A stretch of 5,305 bases of DNA, taken from the NCBI GenBank assembly GCA_025458365.1, contig JALOSP010000128.1, positions 1 to 5,305 of the forward strand, in the 5' to 3' direction. A program made the translations under genes and the position numbers. Source of the DNA: Hyphomonadaceae bacterium. Lineage in GTDB: Bacteria > Pseudomonadota > Alphaproteobacteria > Caulobacterales > Aquidulcibacteraceae. This document shows, in pieces, positions 1 through 4,906 of the stretch (the stretch's first letter is position 1; each line of letters opens with the position of its first letter). Under the pieces are notes generated by a model. It was given only the letters and a program-made list of their open reading frames with translations, was not told where the DNA came from and did no database searches.

Positions 1-345
1 GGCTTTGGCCTGATATCGTGCACCGCTAGAGAATAGGCTCTCCCGCGTTATGCGCAGCCCCGGCCTATCAATTTTATAGCCAACCGCTTCCATGATCTGC
101 CGAACCATATGGCCAATCATCTGCTTGATGCGATCTTGTCCAATTTCAGATCCGAATTCTAAAACCAACCCAGGCGCGAGCGGTTCAACAGCGGCGCGTC
201 CAAGGTAGCTCGCTGTTTCCATTCGAATTCGATTGTCTGGCTGGACTAGAAATCGCCAAACACTGGCTCCTAATTCAGTTTCGTATAGGTCGCGGAAATT
301 CTGTGGGTCGTAGACAACCTCAAAGGGCGTTGTATCACAGTTCAT
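1..345 (-). CDS. Unrecognised protein, 5' part only (C-terminus beyond window)
   Basis: An open frame reads from ATG at 345 to base 1 without a stop, giving 115 residues of a protein that continues past the left edge. A GGAG Shine-Dalgarno (complement of 353-356) lies 7 bases before the ATG and supports this start. I do not recognise the family. The protein looks soluble, with no signal peptide or membrane segment. It has a hydrophobic/aromatic N-terminal part (PFEVVYDP at 7-14, WRFLVQP at 30-36), a segment RMETASYLGR at 41-50, and a likely amphipathic helix around IKQMIGHMVRQIME at 73-86. G+C is about 51% by hand count, against roughly 65% in yidC, and codons such as CTA, TTA, ATA and AGG recur, which suggests acquisition from elsewhere. 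It is divergent from the toxin-antitoxin pair, and its upstream region holds the 28-bp repeats. The reading frame is secure; the function is unknown. Confidence 0.8.
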   Translation of the reverse strand, partial: MNCDTTPFEVVYDPQNFRDLYETELGASVWRFLVQPDNRIRMETASYLGRAAVEPLAPGLVLEFGSEIGQDRIKQMIGHMVRQIMEAVGYKIDRPGLRITRESLFSSGARYQAKA

Positions 346-363
346 AGCAGATCTCCATATTTA

Positions 364-443
364 ACATATGTCACATATGCGCCTGTTAAGGACATATGTC
401 AATAGTGCGCCTGTTAAGGACATATGTCAATAGTGCGCCTATT
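364..443. repeat. 28-bp tandem repeat with palindromic ACATATGT core
   Basis: Two identical 28-bp units (379-406 and 407-434) start gcgcctgtta and end tcaatagt. A third begins at 435 and decays after about 10 bases. Each unit holds the perfect 10-bp palindrome GACATATGTC. A further ACATATGTCA core lies at 364-373, so the core starts at 364, 392 and 420, exactly 28 bp apart. On the minus strand each full unit also carries TTGACA (402-397 and 430-425), a good -35 hexamer pointing to the left-hand gene, but I see no convincing -10 at the right distance. The array may be operator sites for a dimeric regulator of that gene, a duplicated promoter segment, or simply a short satellite. Confidence 0.85.
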
Positions 444-501
444 ACAGCGCAGTCTGCCTTTCTCGAGCTTTGCGTCGCGCGAAGCCATCCAGCCCCCATC
501 C

Positions 502-545
502 CCCGCTTCGCGGGTACTTCCCCCACCCTTGCAGGGCGGGGGAAG
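502..545. repeat. GC-rich double-hairpin repeat element (REP-like)
   Basis: Two adjacent inverted repeats are visible. The first is CCCGC-TTC-GCGGG at 502-514. The second is larger: CTTCCCCC (517-524) pairs with GGGGGAAG (538-545), and CCCT (526-529) pairs with AGGG (533-536) around a TGC loop, with a single A/C mismatch between the two blocks. Elements of this pyrimidine/purine-rich palindromic type are commonly dispersed between genes in alphaproteobacteria, and their spurious translation gives PPPLQGGG-like peptides. A genome-wide copy count was not possible here. It could act as a weak bidirectional transcription barrier between the divergent genes, but neither arm is followed by a T-run. 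Confidence 0.6.
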
Positions 546-573
546 AGTTAGGCGCGGTGGAAATCTTGCAACA

Positions 574-607
574 TGGTCCAACTTGGACCACACTGGTCCA
601 ATGACCA
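574..607. promoter_or_regulatory. Candidate toxin-antitoxin operator, TGGTCCAA dyad
   Basis: A perfect inverted repeat TGGTCCAA-C-TTGGACCA spans 574-590. Another TGGTCCA lies at 594-600, directly before the antitoxin ATG, and pairs imperfectly with GACCA at 603-607 across the start codon (TGGTC-CAAT-GACCA). Type II antitoxins of the Phd/YefM class bind palindromes at their own promoter, so a dyad touching the antitoxin start is the expected place for autoregulation. The assignment is by position and symmetry only. No clear -35/-10 pair could be assigned around it. Confidence 0.55.
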
Positions 608-852
608 TCCAGATGAACATCGCAGACGCCAAGGCCCGCCTTTCGTCGCTCGTCGAAGCCGCTTTGAACGGTGAGGATGTTACCCTCGCGCGCAATGGCA
701 AGGCCATGGTGCGGCTGGTGCCGGTGGGGCCAGTGCGCGCGCGCAGGTTTGGGTTGCTGCGCGACATGGGCTGGAGTCAGGAACTGCCTTTGGAGCTGTT
801 CGAGCCGGACCCTGAGGATGCCCGCGACAGCCCCCTGTTTCCTGAATCGTGA
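601..852 (+). CDS. Type II antitoxin, Phd/YefM-like, partner of the VapC-type toxin
   Basis: An 83-residue protein that should neutralise the adjacent PIN-domain ribonuclease and repress the operon. The N-terminal part (residues 1-41) has the Phd/YefM pattern: TIQMNIADAKARLSSLVE, then a GEDVTLARNGK turn and AMVRLVP. This is the dimerising DNA-binding fold. The C-terminal 40 residues are charged and end in an acidic stretch rich in Asp, Glu and Pro (about 66-83), typical of the flexible segment that wraps the toxin. The frame stays open upstream to an ATG at 424, but that extension translates the palindromic repeats and is not believable. ATG 601 matches the usual family N-terminus; ATG 613 is a less likely alternative. 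No Shine-Dalgarno is seen before either, so a leaderless or very short leader is possible. The last codons overlap the toxin start by 4 bases. Confidence 0.9.
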   Translation: MTIQMNIADAKARLSSLVEAALNGEDVTLARNGKAMVRLVPVGPVRARRFGLLRDMGWSQELPLELFEPDPEDARDSPLFPES

Positions 853-1226
853 GACTGCTGCTCGATACGCATATCGCGCTGTGGCTATGGGCTGAGCCTG
901 GGCGTTTGTCGCACAGATGTGCAGACGCCTTGAGGTCCGCTAACAATAGTATCTGGTTGAGCGCAGCGTCTGCCTACGAAATCGCATTCAAGGTCAATCT
1001 CGGAAAGCTGTTGCCGCTTCCGGCTGATTTCGAAACACTGGCGCTCCAGTCCGGCTTCAGCCTGCTGGAGATCAACCATACTCATTGCGAGATAGCCGGC
1101 GACCTGCCGCTGATCAACAGGGACCCATGGGACCGGCTGATCGCGGCGCAGGCCATGATCGAGGAGATGACGCTGATCAGTGCCGATGCAGCGATCCGCG
1201 GCTTTGGCGTGCCGGTTCTGTGGTGA
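849..1226 (+). CDS. Type II toxin, VapC-like PIN-domain ribonuclease
   Basis: A 125-residue PIN-domain protein, the usual length for this toxin class. PIN toxins are Mg2+-dependent endoribonucleases that cut RNA and stop translation when released from the antitoxin. The four acidic active-site positions are visible: D6 in LLLDTH, E44 in SAYEIAFK, D95 in DPWDRLIAAQA and D113 in ISAD. The layout (LLLDTHIALW at the start, LGKL after the Glu, DPWDR near residue 95) fits the Sll0205-like PIN subgroup that pairs with Phd/YefM antitoxins. The start is GTG at 849, overlapping the antitoxin stop as GTGA, which implies translational coupling; no separate ribosome site is seen. The segment before DPWDR reads LPLINR where family members usually have two His, a mild divergence. 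All catalytic residues are present, so it is probably active. Confidence 0.92.
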   Translation: MRLLLDTHIALWLWAEPGRLSHRCADALRSANNSIWLSAASAYEIAFKVNLGKLLPLPADFETLALQSGFSLLEINHTHCEIAGDLPLINRDPWDRLIAAQAMIEEMTLISADAAIRGFGVPVLW

Positions 1227-1290
1227 AACACACACAGGATCTCGAACCTCCCGGTCCGCCCGGCGCAGCAGTGCCGCCCGCTCCAGCCCC

Positions 1291-1944
1291 CTACAACCCC
1301 ACCAGCTCCACGATCTCGCCCCGCAGCTCCGCCAGCCCGGTGCCTTCACGCGATGACACGCTGAGCACCATCGGGTGCGCTGCCGGCCGCTTGGCGATGG
1401 CGGCCAGCGTGTGGGCCACGGCCTTGTCCAGTTCGCCCGATTTCAGTGTGTCGGTCTTCGTCAGCACGATCTGATAATTCACCGCCGCCTTGTCCAGCCC
1501 GGTCATGACTTCCAGATCGGCGTCCTTCACGCCGTGGCGGCTGTCAATCAGCACGAACACGCGTTTCAGCGTGGCGCGTCCGCGCAGGAAGTCACGCGTG
1601 GCCGCCGTCCAGCGGGCAATCTCGGTCTTGGGTGCCTTGGCATAGCCATAGCCCGGCAGATCGACGATCCGGAAGGCATCCTCGCCCGCCTTGTCCTTCA
1701 TGGCAAAGAAGATCAGCTCGCGCGTGCGGCCCGGCTCACCAGAGGCGCGCGCCAGCCCGTTGCGGTTCAGCAGGCCATTGACCAGCGACGACTTGCCCAC
1801 ATTCGAGCGGCCGGCAAACGCCACCTCCACCGGCCCCATCGGCGGCAGATCCTTCATGGTGGCAGCCGCCCACAGGAAGGTGGGATCCAGCGCCAGCAGG
1901 GTCTTGCTGGCGGCATCGGTCAGGGTTGCGGCATCCTGGGCCAT
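1291..1944 (-). CDS. engB: Ribosome-biogenesis GTP-binding protein EngB/YihA
   Basis: A 217-residue TRAFAC-class GTPase (also called YihA or YsxC) needed for late assembly of the large ribosomal subunit in the cytoplasm. The G motifs are all present: P-loop GRSNVGKSS at 45-53, switch I with GRTRE and T74, DLPGYG at 95-100, TKTD at 162-165, and the SVSSREG stretch near 195-201 as G5. The N-terminal lead ending VEVAFAGRSNVGKS and the KRVFVLIDSRHG segment (127-138) are typical of the family. ATG 1944 was chosen because it starts 10 bases after the yidC stop. An in-frame ATG at 2004 would overlap yidC by 50 bases and add 20 residues without family resemblance. There is no strong Shine-Dalgarno, which suggests coupling to yidC translation. 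It is last in the cluster and faces the toxin gene, with 64 bases between and no evident terminator hairpin. Confidence 0.95.
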   Translation of the reverse strand: MAQDAATLTDAASKTLLALDPTFLWAAATMKDLPPMGPVEVAFAGRSNVGKSSLVNGLLNRNGLARASGEPGRTRELIFFAMKDKAGEDAFRIVDLPGYGYAKAPKTEIARWTAATRDFLRGRATLKRVFVLIDSRHGVKDADLEVMTGLDKAAVNYQIVLTKTDTLKSGELDKAVAHTLAAIAKRPAAHPMVLSVSSREGTGLAELRGEIVELVGL

Positions 1945-1954
1945 CAGGTCGGGC

Positions 1955-3832
1955 CTATCCCGCGGGGGTCTTTGGCTTGCCCAGCTTGGCGAAGAAATCG
2001 TCAATCGGGTTGGCGCTCTTCATCGACTTGGCGATGGCATATTGCTGGATGATGGTGAGCAGGTTCGACCACGTGTAATAGATCACCAGACCCGACGAGA
2101 AGCCGGCAAAGATGATGGCAAACAGCCACGGCATCAGGGCAAACACCTTGGCTTGGATCGGGTCGGTCACCTGAGAGGGCTGCATCTTCTGCAATAGCCA
2201 GAACGAGGCGCCATAGAGGATCGGCCAGGCACCGATGGCCAGCAGCCCGCCAATCAGCGGCCAGCTGGTCGGGTCAAATGGCAGGAGGCCGAACAGGTTG
2301 AACACCGTCGTCGGGTCCTTGCTCGACAGGTCGGGAATCCAGCCGAAGAACGGCGCGTGGCGCAGCTCGATGGCAATCGACAGCACCTTGAACAGCGCAA
2401 AGAAGATCGGCATCTGCAGCAGGATCGGGATGCAGCCCGCGACCGGATTGATCTTCTCGGTCTGGTAGAGCTTGATCATCTCCTGCTGCTGGCGCTGCTT
2501 GTCGGCGGCAAATTTGGTCTGGATTTCCTTCATCTTCGGGCCGACATCGCGCAGCTTGGCAAAACTGCGATAGGACGAATAGACCAGCGGGAAGGTGAGA
2601 AGCTTGATGACAACGGTGATCGCCAGGATCGCCAGACCGACGTGGCCGATATGGCCGTTGAAGAACAGCAGCAGGCTGTGCAGCGGCTTGGTCAGCGGCT
2701 TCAGCCAGCCGCCCCAATCGAGCGAATCATCCAGCCGCGAGACGCCCAGATCCTTCGAATATTGCTCCAGCAAAGCGCGCGACTTGCCACCGGCATAGAC
2801 CATCTGGGTCAGGCTCACCGAGGACCCCGGCGCCATGGCAAACGGCTGGCTGTCGTAGCGCACCTGATAGGCAGGCCCGTCCGACATCGGGATGGTGGTG
2901 ACGCCAGCAGTCAGGAGGCGGCCCTGATCGGGGATCAGCGTGGCCTGCCAGTAGCGGTCAGAGAAGCCCATCCAGCCGCCGCGCACGGGCGGATCATCGG
3001 CACGCTCGGGCACTTTGACGGCCTTGTTCTCGTCAATCTGCTTGTAGGTGTTCCGCTTCAACCGGTCGGCGAAGAATACGATGGAGCCTTGATGGTTCAC
3101 CGGGTCAGCGCGGTCAGACTCGCTGCGGTGCCGGTTGATCAGCCCATAGGGCGCGATGGTCAGCGCATTCGCGCTGCTGTTGACCACGGAATCGGTGATT
3201 GTGAAGAGATAATTCTCGTCAATCGTGATGGTGCGGGTGAAGGCCAGCCCGTTGGGCATGGTCGCGGTCAGCACCAGCGGGGTCTTGGGCGTCAGGCGGG
3301 CGCCAGGCTGGGCAGTCCACAGGGTGTTTTCCCCCGGCATACCGGTTTCGCCAGTCACCGAGTCCTTCCAGCCGAACACCGCATACTGGCCATGCTCGCT
3401 GCCCTGCGGATGCATCAGCGTGACGGGCTGCGGCGCATCGACGGTTTCGCGGTAGCGCAGCAATTGCAGATCGTCGATCCGCGCGCCGCGCAGTGCGATG
3501 GTGCCCTTCAAGGCTCCGGCCTCGACCGGCACGCGCGGACTGAAAGCCAGCGCCTGGGCACGCGGGACCGGCGCCGTGAGTGCCGCTTCGGGGATCGCGG
3601 TGGCTGCAGCGGGCGCGCCAGGTGTGGCGGCGGCCGTGCCACCGGCAACGGCAGGAGCAGGCGTCACCGGCGCCTTGGCCTTGGCGATCTCGGCCTGACG
3701 GGCGATTTCAACCCGGCGCGCCTCTTCCTGCGGCCCGGCGTAGAACACCTGGAAGCCGAGCAGGATCATCATCGAGACGGCAAACGCCAGGATCAAGTTC
3801 TTCGTATCGGGCTGTTGTGGTCCGGGACCCAT
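1955..3832 (-). CDS. yidC: Membrane protein insertase YidC
   Basis: A 625-residue inner-membrane insertase of the YidC/Oxa1/Alb3 family. It inserts and folds membrane proteins, alone or with the Sec translocon. Residues 12-31 form the first membrane helix (NLILAFAVSMMILLGFQVF). An Ala/Pro-rich linker (about 52-92) leads to the large periplasmic domain (about 95-365) found in Gram-negative YidC. The conserved insertase core runs from about 385 to 601, with the loop KMKEIQTKFAADKQRQQQEM, the signature INPVAGCIPILLQMPIFFAL at 461-480, and later helices ending NLLTIIQQY. The groove residue that is Arg366 in E. coli aligns with K410 (VIKLLTFPL). The frame is open up to ATG 3982 inside rnpA, but ATG 3832 places the first helix at the normal distance from the N-terminus and leaves a 76-base gap after rnpA. 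Its Shine-Dalgarno is weak. Confidence 0.96.
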   Translation of the reverse strand: MGPGPQQPDTKNLILAFAVSMMILLGFQVFYAGPQEEARRVEIARQAEIAKAKAPVTPAPAVAGGTAAATPGAPAAATAIPEAALTAPVPRAQALAFSPRVPVEAGALKGTIALRGARIDDLQLLRYRETVDAPQPVTLMHPQGSEHGQYAVFGWKDSVTGETGMPGENTLWTAQPGARLTPKTPLVLTATMPNGLAFTRTITIDENYLFTITDSVVNSSANALTIAPYGLINRHRSESDRADPVNHQGSIVFFADRLKRNTYKQIDENKAVKVPERADDPPVRGGWMGFSDRYWQATLIPDQGRLLTAGVTTIPMSDGPAYQVRYDSQPFAMAPGSSVSLTQMVYAGGKSRALLEQYSKDLGVSRLDDSLDWGGWLKPLTKPLHSLLLFFNGHIGHVGLAILAITVVIKLLTFPLVYSSYRSFAKLRDVGPKMKEIQTKFAADKQRQQQEMIKLYQTEKINPVAGCIPILLQMPIFFALFKVLSIAIELRHAPFFGWIPDLSSKDPTTVFNLFGLLPFDPTSWPLIGGLLAIGAWPILYGASFWLLQKMQPSQVTDPIQAKVFALMPWLFAIIFAGFSSGLVIYYTWSNLLTIIQQYAIAKSMKSANPIDDFFAKLGKPKTPAG

Positions 3833-3908
3833 GGTGTTGCTGCCTGCTGTGGAGGGCTGGTGTGGGGAAATCGCGATGCGCCCTGTCTGACTGGCGCGCC
3901 ACGAAAGC

Positions 3909-4358
3909 TCAGATATCCGGGATGTGGGGAGCGCTGGTCGGGTGGATAAGGGTCTGTCCTGCGCCTGTGCTGGGGTCGGCATCTGCCGACCGGTTTGCCT
4001 TGCCCGCCAGCCTTATGAACAGGCCAGCCAGATCGTCAAGCAATGCTGGCCATGGCGCGCTGACAGTTGCAGTGCGCGCGACAGCCACATAGTCGAAACC
4101 CGCCCTGCCATGCACCGGCAACAGCGCCTTCATGGCTGCCCGCAGGCGTCTTTTGGCCCGGTTGCGAGCCACCGCATTGCCGACCTTTTTCGACGCTGTC
4201 AGGCCGAATGCCATCACCGGCGCGCCATGCGGCGCAGGCCGTGCGACGCGCGCTGCTCGCATCTGCAACGACAGAAACTGCCCGGAGGCCTTCCAGCCTT
4301 GGGCAGTTGCCAGAAAGTCCTTGCGGACCTTGAGGGTTGAGATCGCGACCGTATCCAT
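3909..4358 (-). CDS. rnpA: Ribonuclease P protein component
   Basis: A 149-residue basic protein that binds the RNase P RNA and helps it remove 5' leaders from pre-tRNAs. The family signature is clear: FGLTASKKVGNAVARNRAKR at 51-70 followed by RLRAA, containing the RNR motif (R65, N66, R67) and the basic helix that contacts RNA. The N-terminus (TLKVRKDFLATAQG, 8-21) matches the usual start of the fold, and FDYVAVAR at 88-95 the last core strand. The family is usually about 110-130 residues. The tail from about 120 on (Ser, Asp, Pro and Gly-rich, ending APHIPDI) is an extra non-conserved extension. It lies 37 bases after the rpmH stop in the same operon, with no strong Shine-Dalgarno, and 76 bases before yidC. 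No yidD lies between rnpA and yidC. Confidence 0.94.
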   Translation of the reverse strand: MDTVAISTLKVRKDFLATAQGWKASGQFLSLQMRAARVARPAPHGAPVMAFGLTASKKVGNAVARNRAKRRLRAAMKALLPVHGRAGFDYVAVARTATVSAPWPALLDDLAGLFIRLAGKANRSADADPSTGAGQTLIHPTSAPHIPDI

Positions 4359-4395
4359 TGTCAGACCGGGCGCCAGTCAGCCGTGAAAGGCCAGA

Positions 4396-4530
4396 CTATG
4401 CGCTCAAGCGCTTGCGGCCCTTGGCGCGGCGGCGCGACAGGACGGCACGACCGCCCTTGGTGGCCATGCGGGCACGGAAACCGTGACGACGGGCGCGCAC
4501 GAGGTTCGAAGGTTGAAAAGTCCGCTTCAC
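4396..4530 (-). CDS. rpmH: 50S ribosomal protein L34 (bL34), GTG start
   Basis: A 44-residue, very basic protein, the smallest protein of the large ribosomal subunit. The translation begins [18 protein letters not shown], continues [20 protein letters not shown] and ends RKRLSA before TAG, which is diagnostic for bL34 and has the usual length. The start is GTG at 4530. A GGAG Shine-Dalgarno lies 7 bases upstream, and the nearby ATG at 4543 is out of frame. It is the first gene of the cluster and is followed by rnpA after 37 bases, the conserved rpmH-rnpA pair that supplies ribosomes and tRNA processing together. Confidence 0.97.
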   Translation of the reverse strand: MKRTFQPSNLVRARRHGFRARMATKGGRAVLSRRRAKGRKRLSA

Positions 4531-4537
4531 GGGTCTG

Positions 4538-4541
4538 CTCC
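4538..4541 (-). promoter_or_regulatory. Shine-Dalgarno of rpmH
   Basis: The complement reads GGAG, 7 bases before the GTG at 4530. This spacing settles the non-ATG start of L34, since the only nearby ATG (4543) overlaps the site and reads the wrong frame. Confidence 0.8.
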
Positions 4542-4556
4542 ATCACGGGCGCATAT

Positions 4557-4570
4557 GGGCCTTCAGGCCC
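4557..4570 (-). promoter_or_regulatory. Hairpin in the rpmH leader
   Basis: The sequence GGGCC-TTCA-GGCCC is a perfect 5-bp GC stem with a 4-base loop, and reads GGGCC-TGAA-GGCCC in the rpmH transcript. It sits about 15 bases upstream of the rpmH Shine-Dalgarno, so it would form just before the ribosome site of the L34 mRNA. It may stabilise the leader or modulate L34 translation. No T-run follows, so a terminator is unlikely. Confidence 0.45.
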
Positions 4571-4606
4571 GCACCACGCCGGTGTCTGTCTTCAAATCGA
4601 ACGCGG

Positions 4607-4635
4607 CTGCTACAGAGCAGGCTGGACAAAGTCAA
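4607..4635 (-). promoter_or_regulatory. Candidate promoter of the rpmH-rnpA-yidC-engB cluster
   Basis: On the minus strand TTGACT (4635-4630) is a strong -35 element. A 17-base spacer follows, then TAGCAG (4612-4607), a weak -10. Transcription would begin near 4600 and give a leader of about 70 bases before L34. The -35 match and position are good; the -10 is poor, so the exact site is uncertain. Confidence 0.45.
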
Positions 4636-4664
4636 TCCACCGCAAGCCGAAGGCGGCAGTGACA

Positions 4665-4689
4665 GGCGCCAAAAGCCGGCTCCGGCGCC
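4665..4689. repeat. GC-rich inverted repeat
   Basis: GGCGCC occurs at 4665-4670 and again at 4684-4689, so the two can pair. A competing stem GCCGG-CT-CCGGC lies at 4675-4686. No T-run adjoins either side, so it is not an obvious terminator. It may be incidental in GC-rich DNA. Confidence 0.35.
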
Positions 4690-4743
4690 ACAGCCCGCAC
4701 CGGTTGCACATGCCCCGGCACAGAGGCCGAAAGGCGTGCCCGA

Positions 4744-4773
4744 ACTGCAACAGTCAAGTTGACGCTACCGTCA
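4744..4773. promoter_or_regulatory. Cluster of three overlapping dyads, candidate regulator site
   Basis: Three perfect short inverted repeats overlap: ACTG-CAA-CAGT (4744-4754), GTCAA-G-TTGAC (4753-4763) and TGACG-CTAC-CGTCA (4760-4773). The last has the 5-4-5 layout used by FNR/CRP-type regulators but not their consensus bases. The cluster lies about 135-165 bases before the OmpW-family start, a reasonable place for an activator or repressor. No regulator is assigned. Confidence 0.35.
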
Positions 4774-4814
4774 TTTTCCGCGGCCTGCTGCCGCGCGACC
4801 TGCCGACGCGCGAC

Positions 4815-4854
4815 GGATTGGAGGCTGTCACCAGCCCGCAAAGAGGTCCAATCC
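4815..4854 (+). promoter_or_regulatory. Nested stem-loop upstream of the OmpW-family gene
   Basis: GGATTGGA (4815-4822) pairs perfectly with TCCAATCC (4847-4854). Inside, immediately next to the 5' arm, GGCTG (4823-4827) pairs with CAGCC (4832-4836) around TCAC. This leaves a single-stranded stretch cgcaaagagg on the 3' side. The stacked arrangement is more than expected from composition alone and suggests a folded mRNA leader or small RNA. It could also be a DNA-binding dyad. Confidence 0.45.
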
Positions 4855-4865
4855 CCTGCCGTGAC

Positions 4866-4882
4866 GCCGGGACAGGCCCGGC
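4866..4882 (+). promoter_or_regulatory. Hairpin just before the OmpW-family ribosome site
   Basis: GCCGGG (4866-4871) and CCCGGC (4877-4882) form a 6-bp GC stem with loop ACAGG. It ends 11 bases before the GGAG Shine-Dalgarno at 4894-4897. The following bases are not T-rich enough for a standard intrinsic terminator. It may protect or tune the leader of the porin mRNA. Confidence 0.45.
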
Positions 4883-4906
4883 AAATCTGTTTGGGAGAAA
4901 ACCCTG

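Larger units (their letters stand above)
4531..4906. other. Divergent intergenic region between rpmH and the OmpW-family gene
   Basis: 376 bases without a credible gene. Open frames here are antisense to rpmH or of random composition. The left third holds the rpmH leader and promoter on the minus strand. The middle has a GC-rich inverted repeat (4665-4689) and a cluster of small dyads (4744-4773). The right third holds two stem-loops (4815-4854 and 4866-4882) that would lie in the 5' leader of the OmpW-family mRNA if its transcription begins upstream of 4815. I could not assign a convincing -35/-10 pair for that gene: TTGACG at 4759-4764 lacks a -10 at normal spacing. Confidence 0.7.

Noticed and set aside
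346..450. CRISPR array
   Set aside because: The 28-bp units are directly adjacent without spacers, so this is a tandem repeat and not a CRISPR.
424..600. N-terminal extension of the antitoxin frame to ATG 424
   Set aside because: The 59 extra residues translate the 28-bp repeat and the palindromic element (PPPLQGGG-like peptide) and have no place in the Phd/YefM fold.
1945..2004. Upstream ATG (2004) for engB
   Set aside because: It would overlap the yidC end by 50 bases and add residues unlike the family; ATG 1944 fits better.
2357..3949. Long 530-codon plus-strand frame opposite yidC
   Set aside because: It is the antisense of a well-conserved gene in high-G+C DNA, with composition (Arg, Gln, Asp, His-rich) and no recognisable motifs expected of a shadow frame.
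3940..3949. DnaA-box-like TTATCCACC (minus strand) near rpmH-rnpA
   Set aside because: It is a single imperfect copy inside the rnpA coding sequence, without an AT-rich region or companion boxes, so it does not indicate an origin.
3833..3982. Upstream ATG (3982) for yidC
   Set aside because: It lies inside rnpA and adds 50 residues of non-hydrophobic sequence before the first membrane helix.
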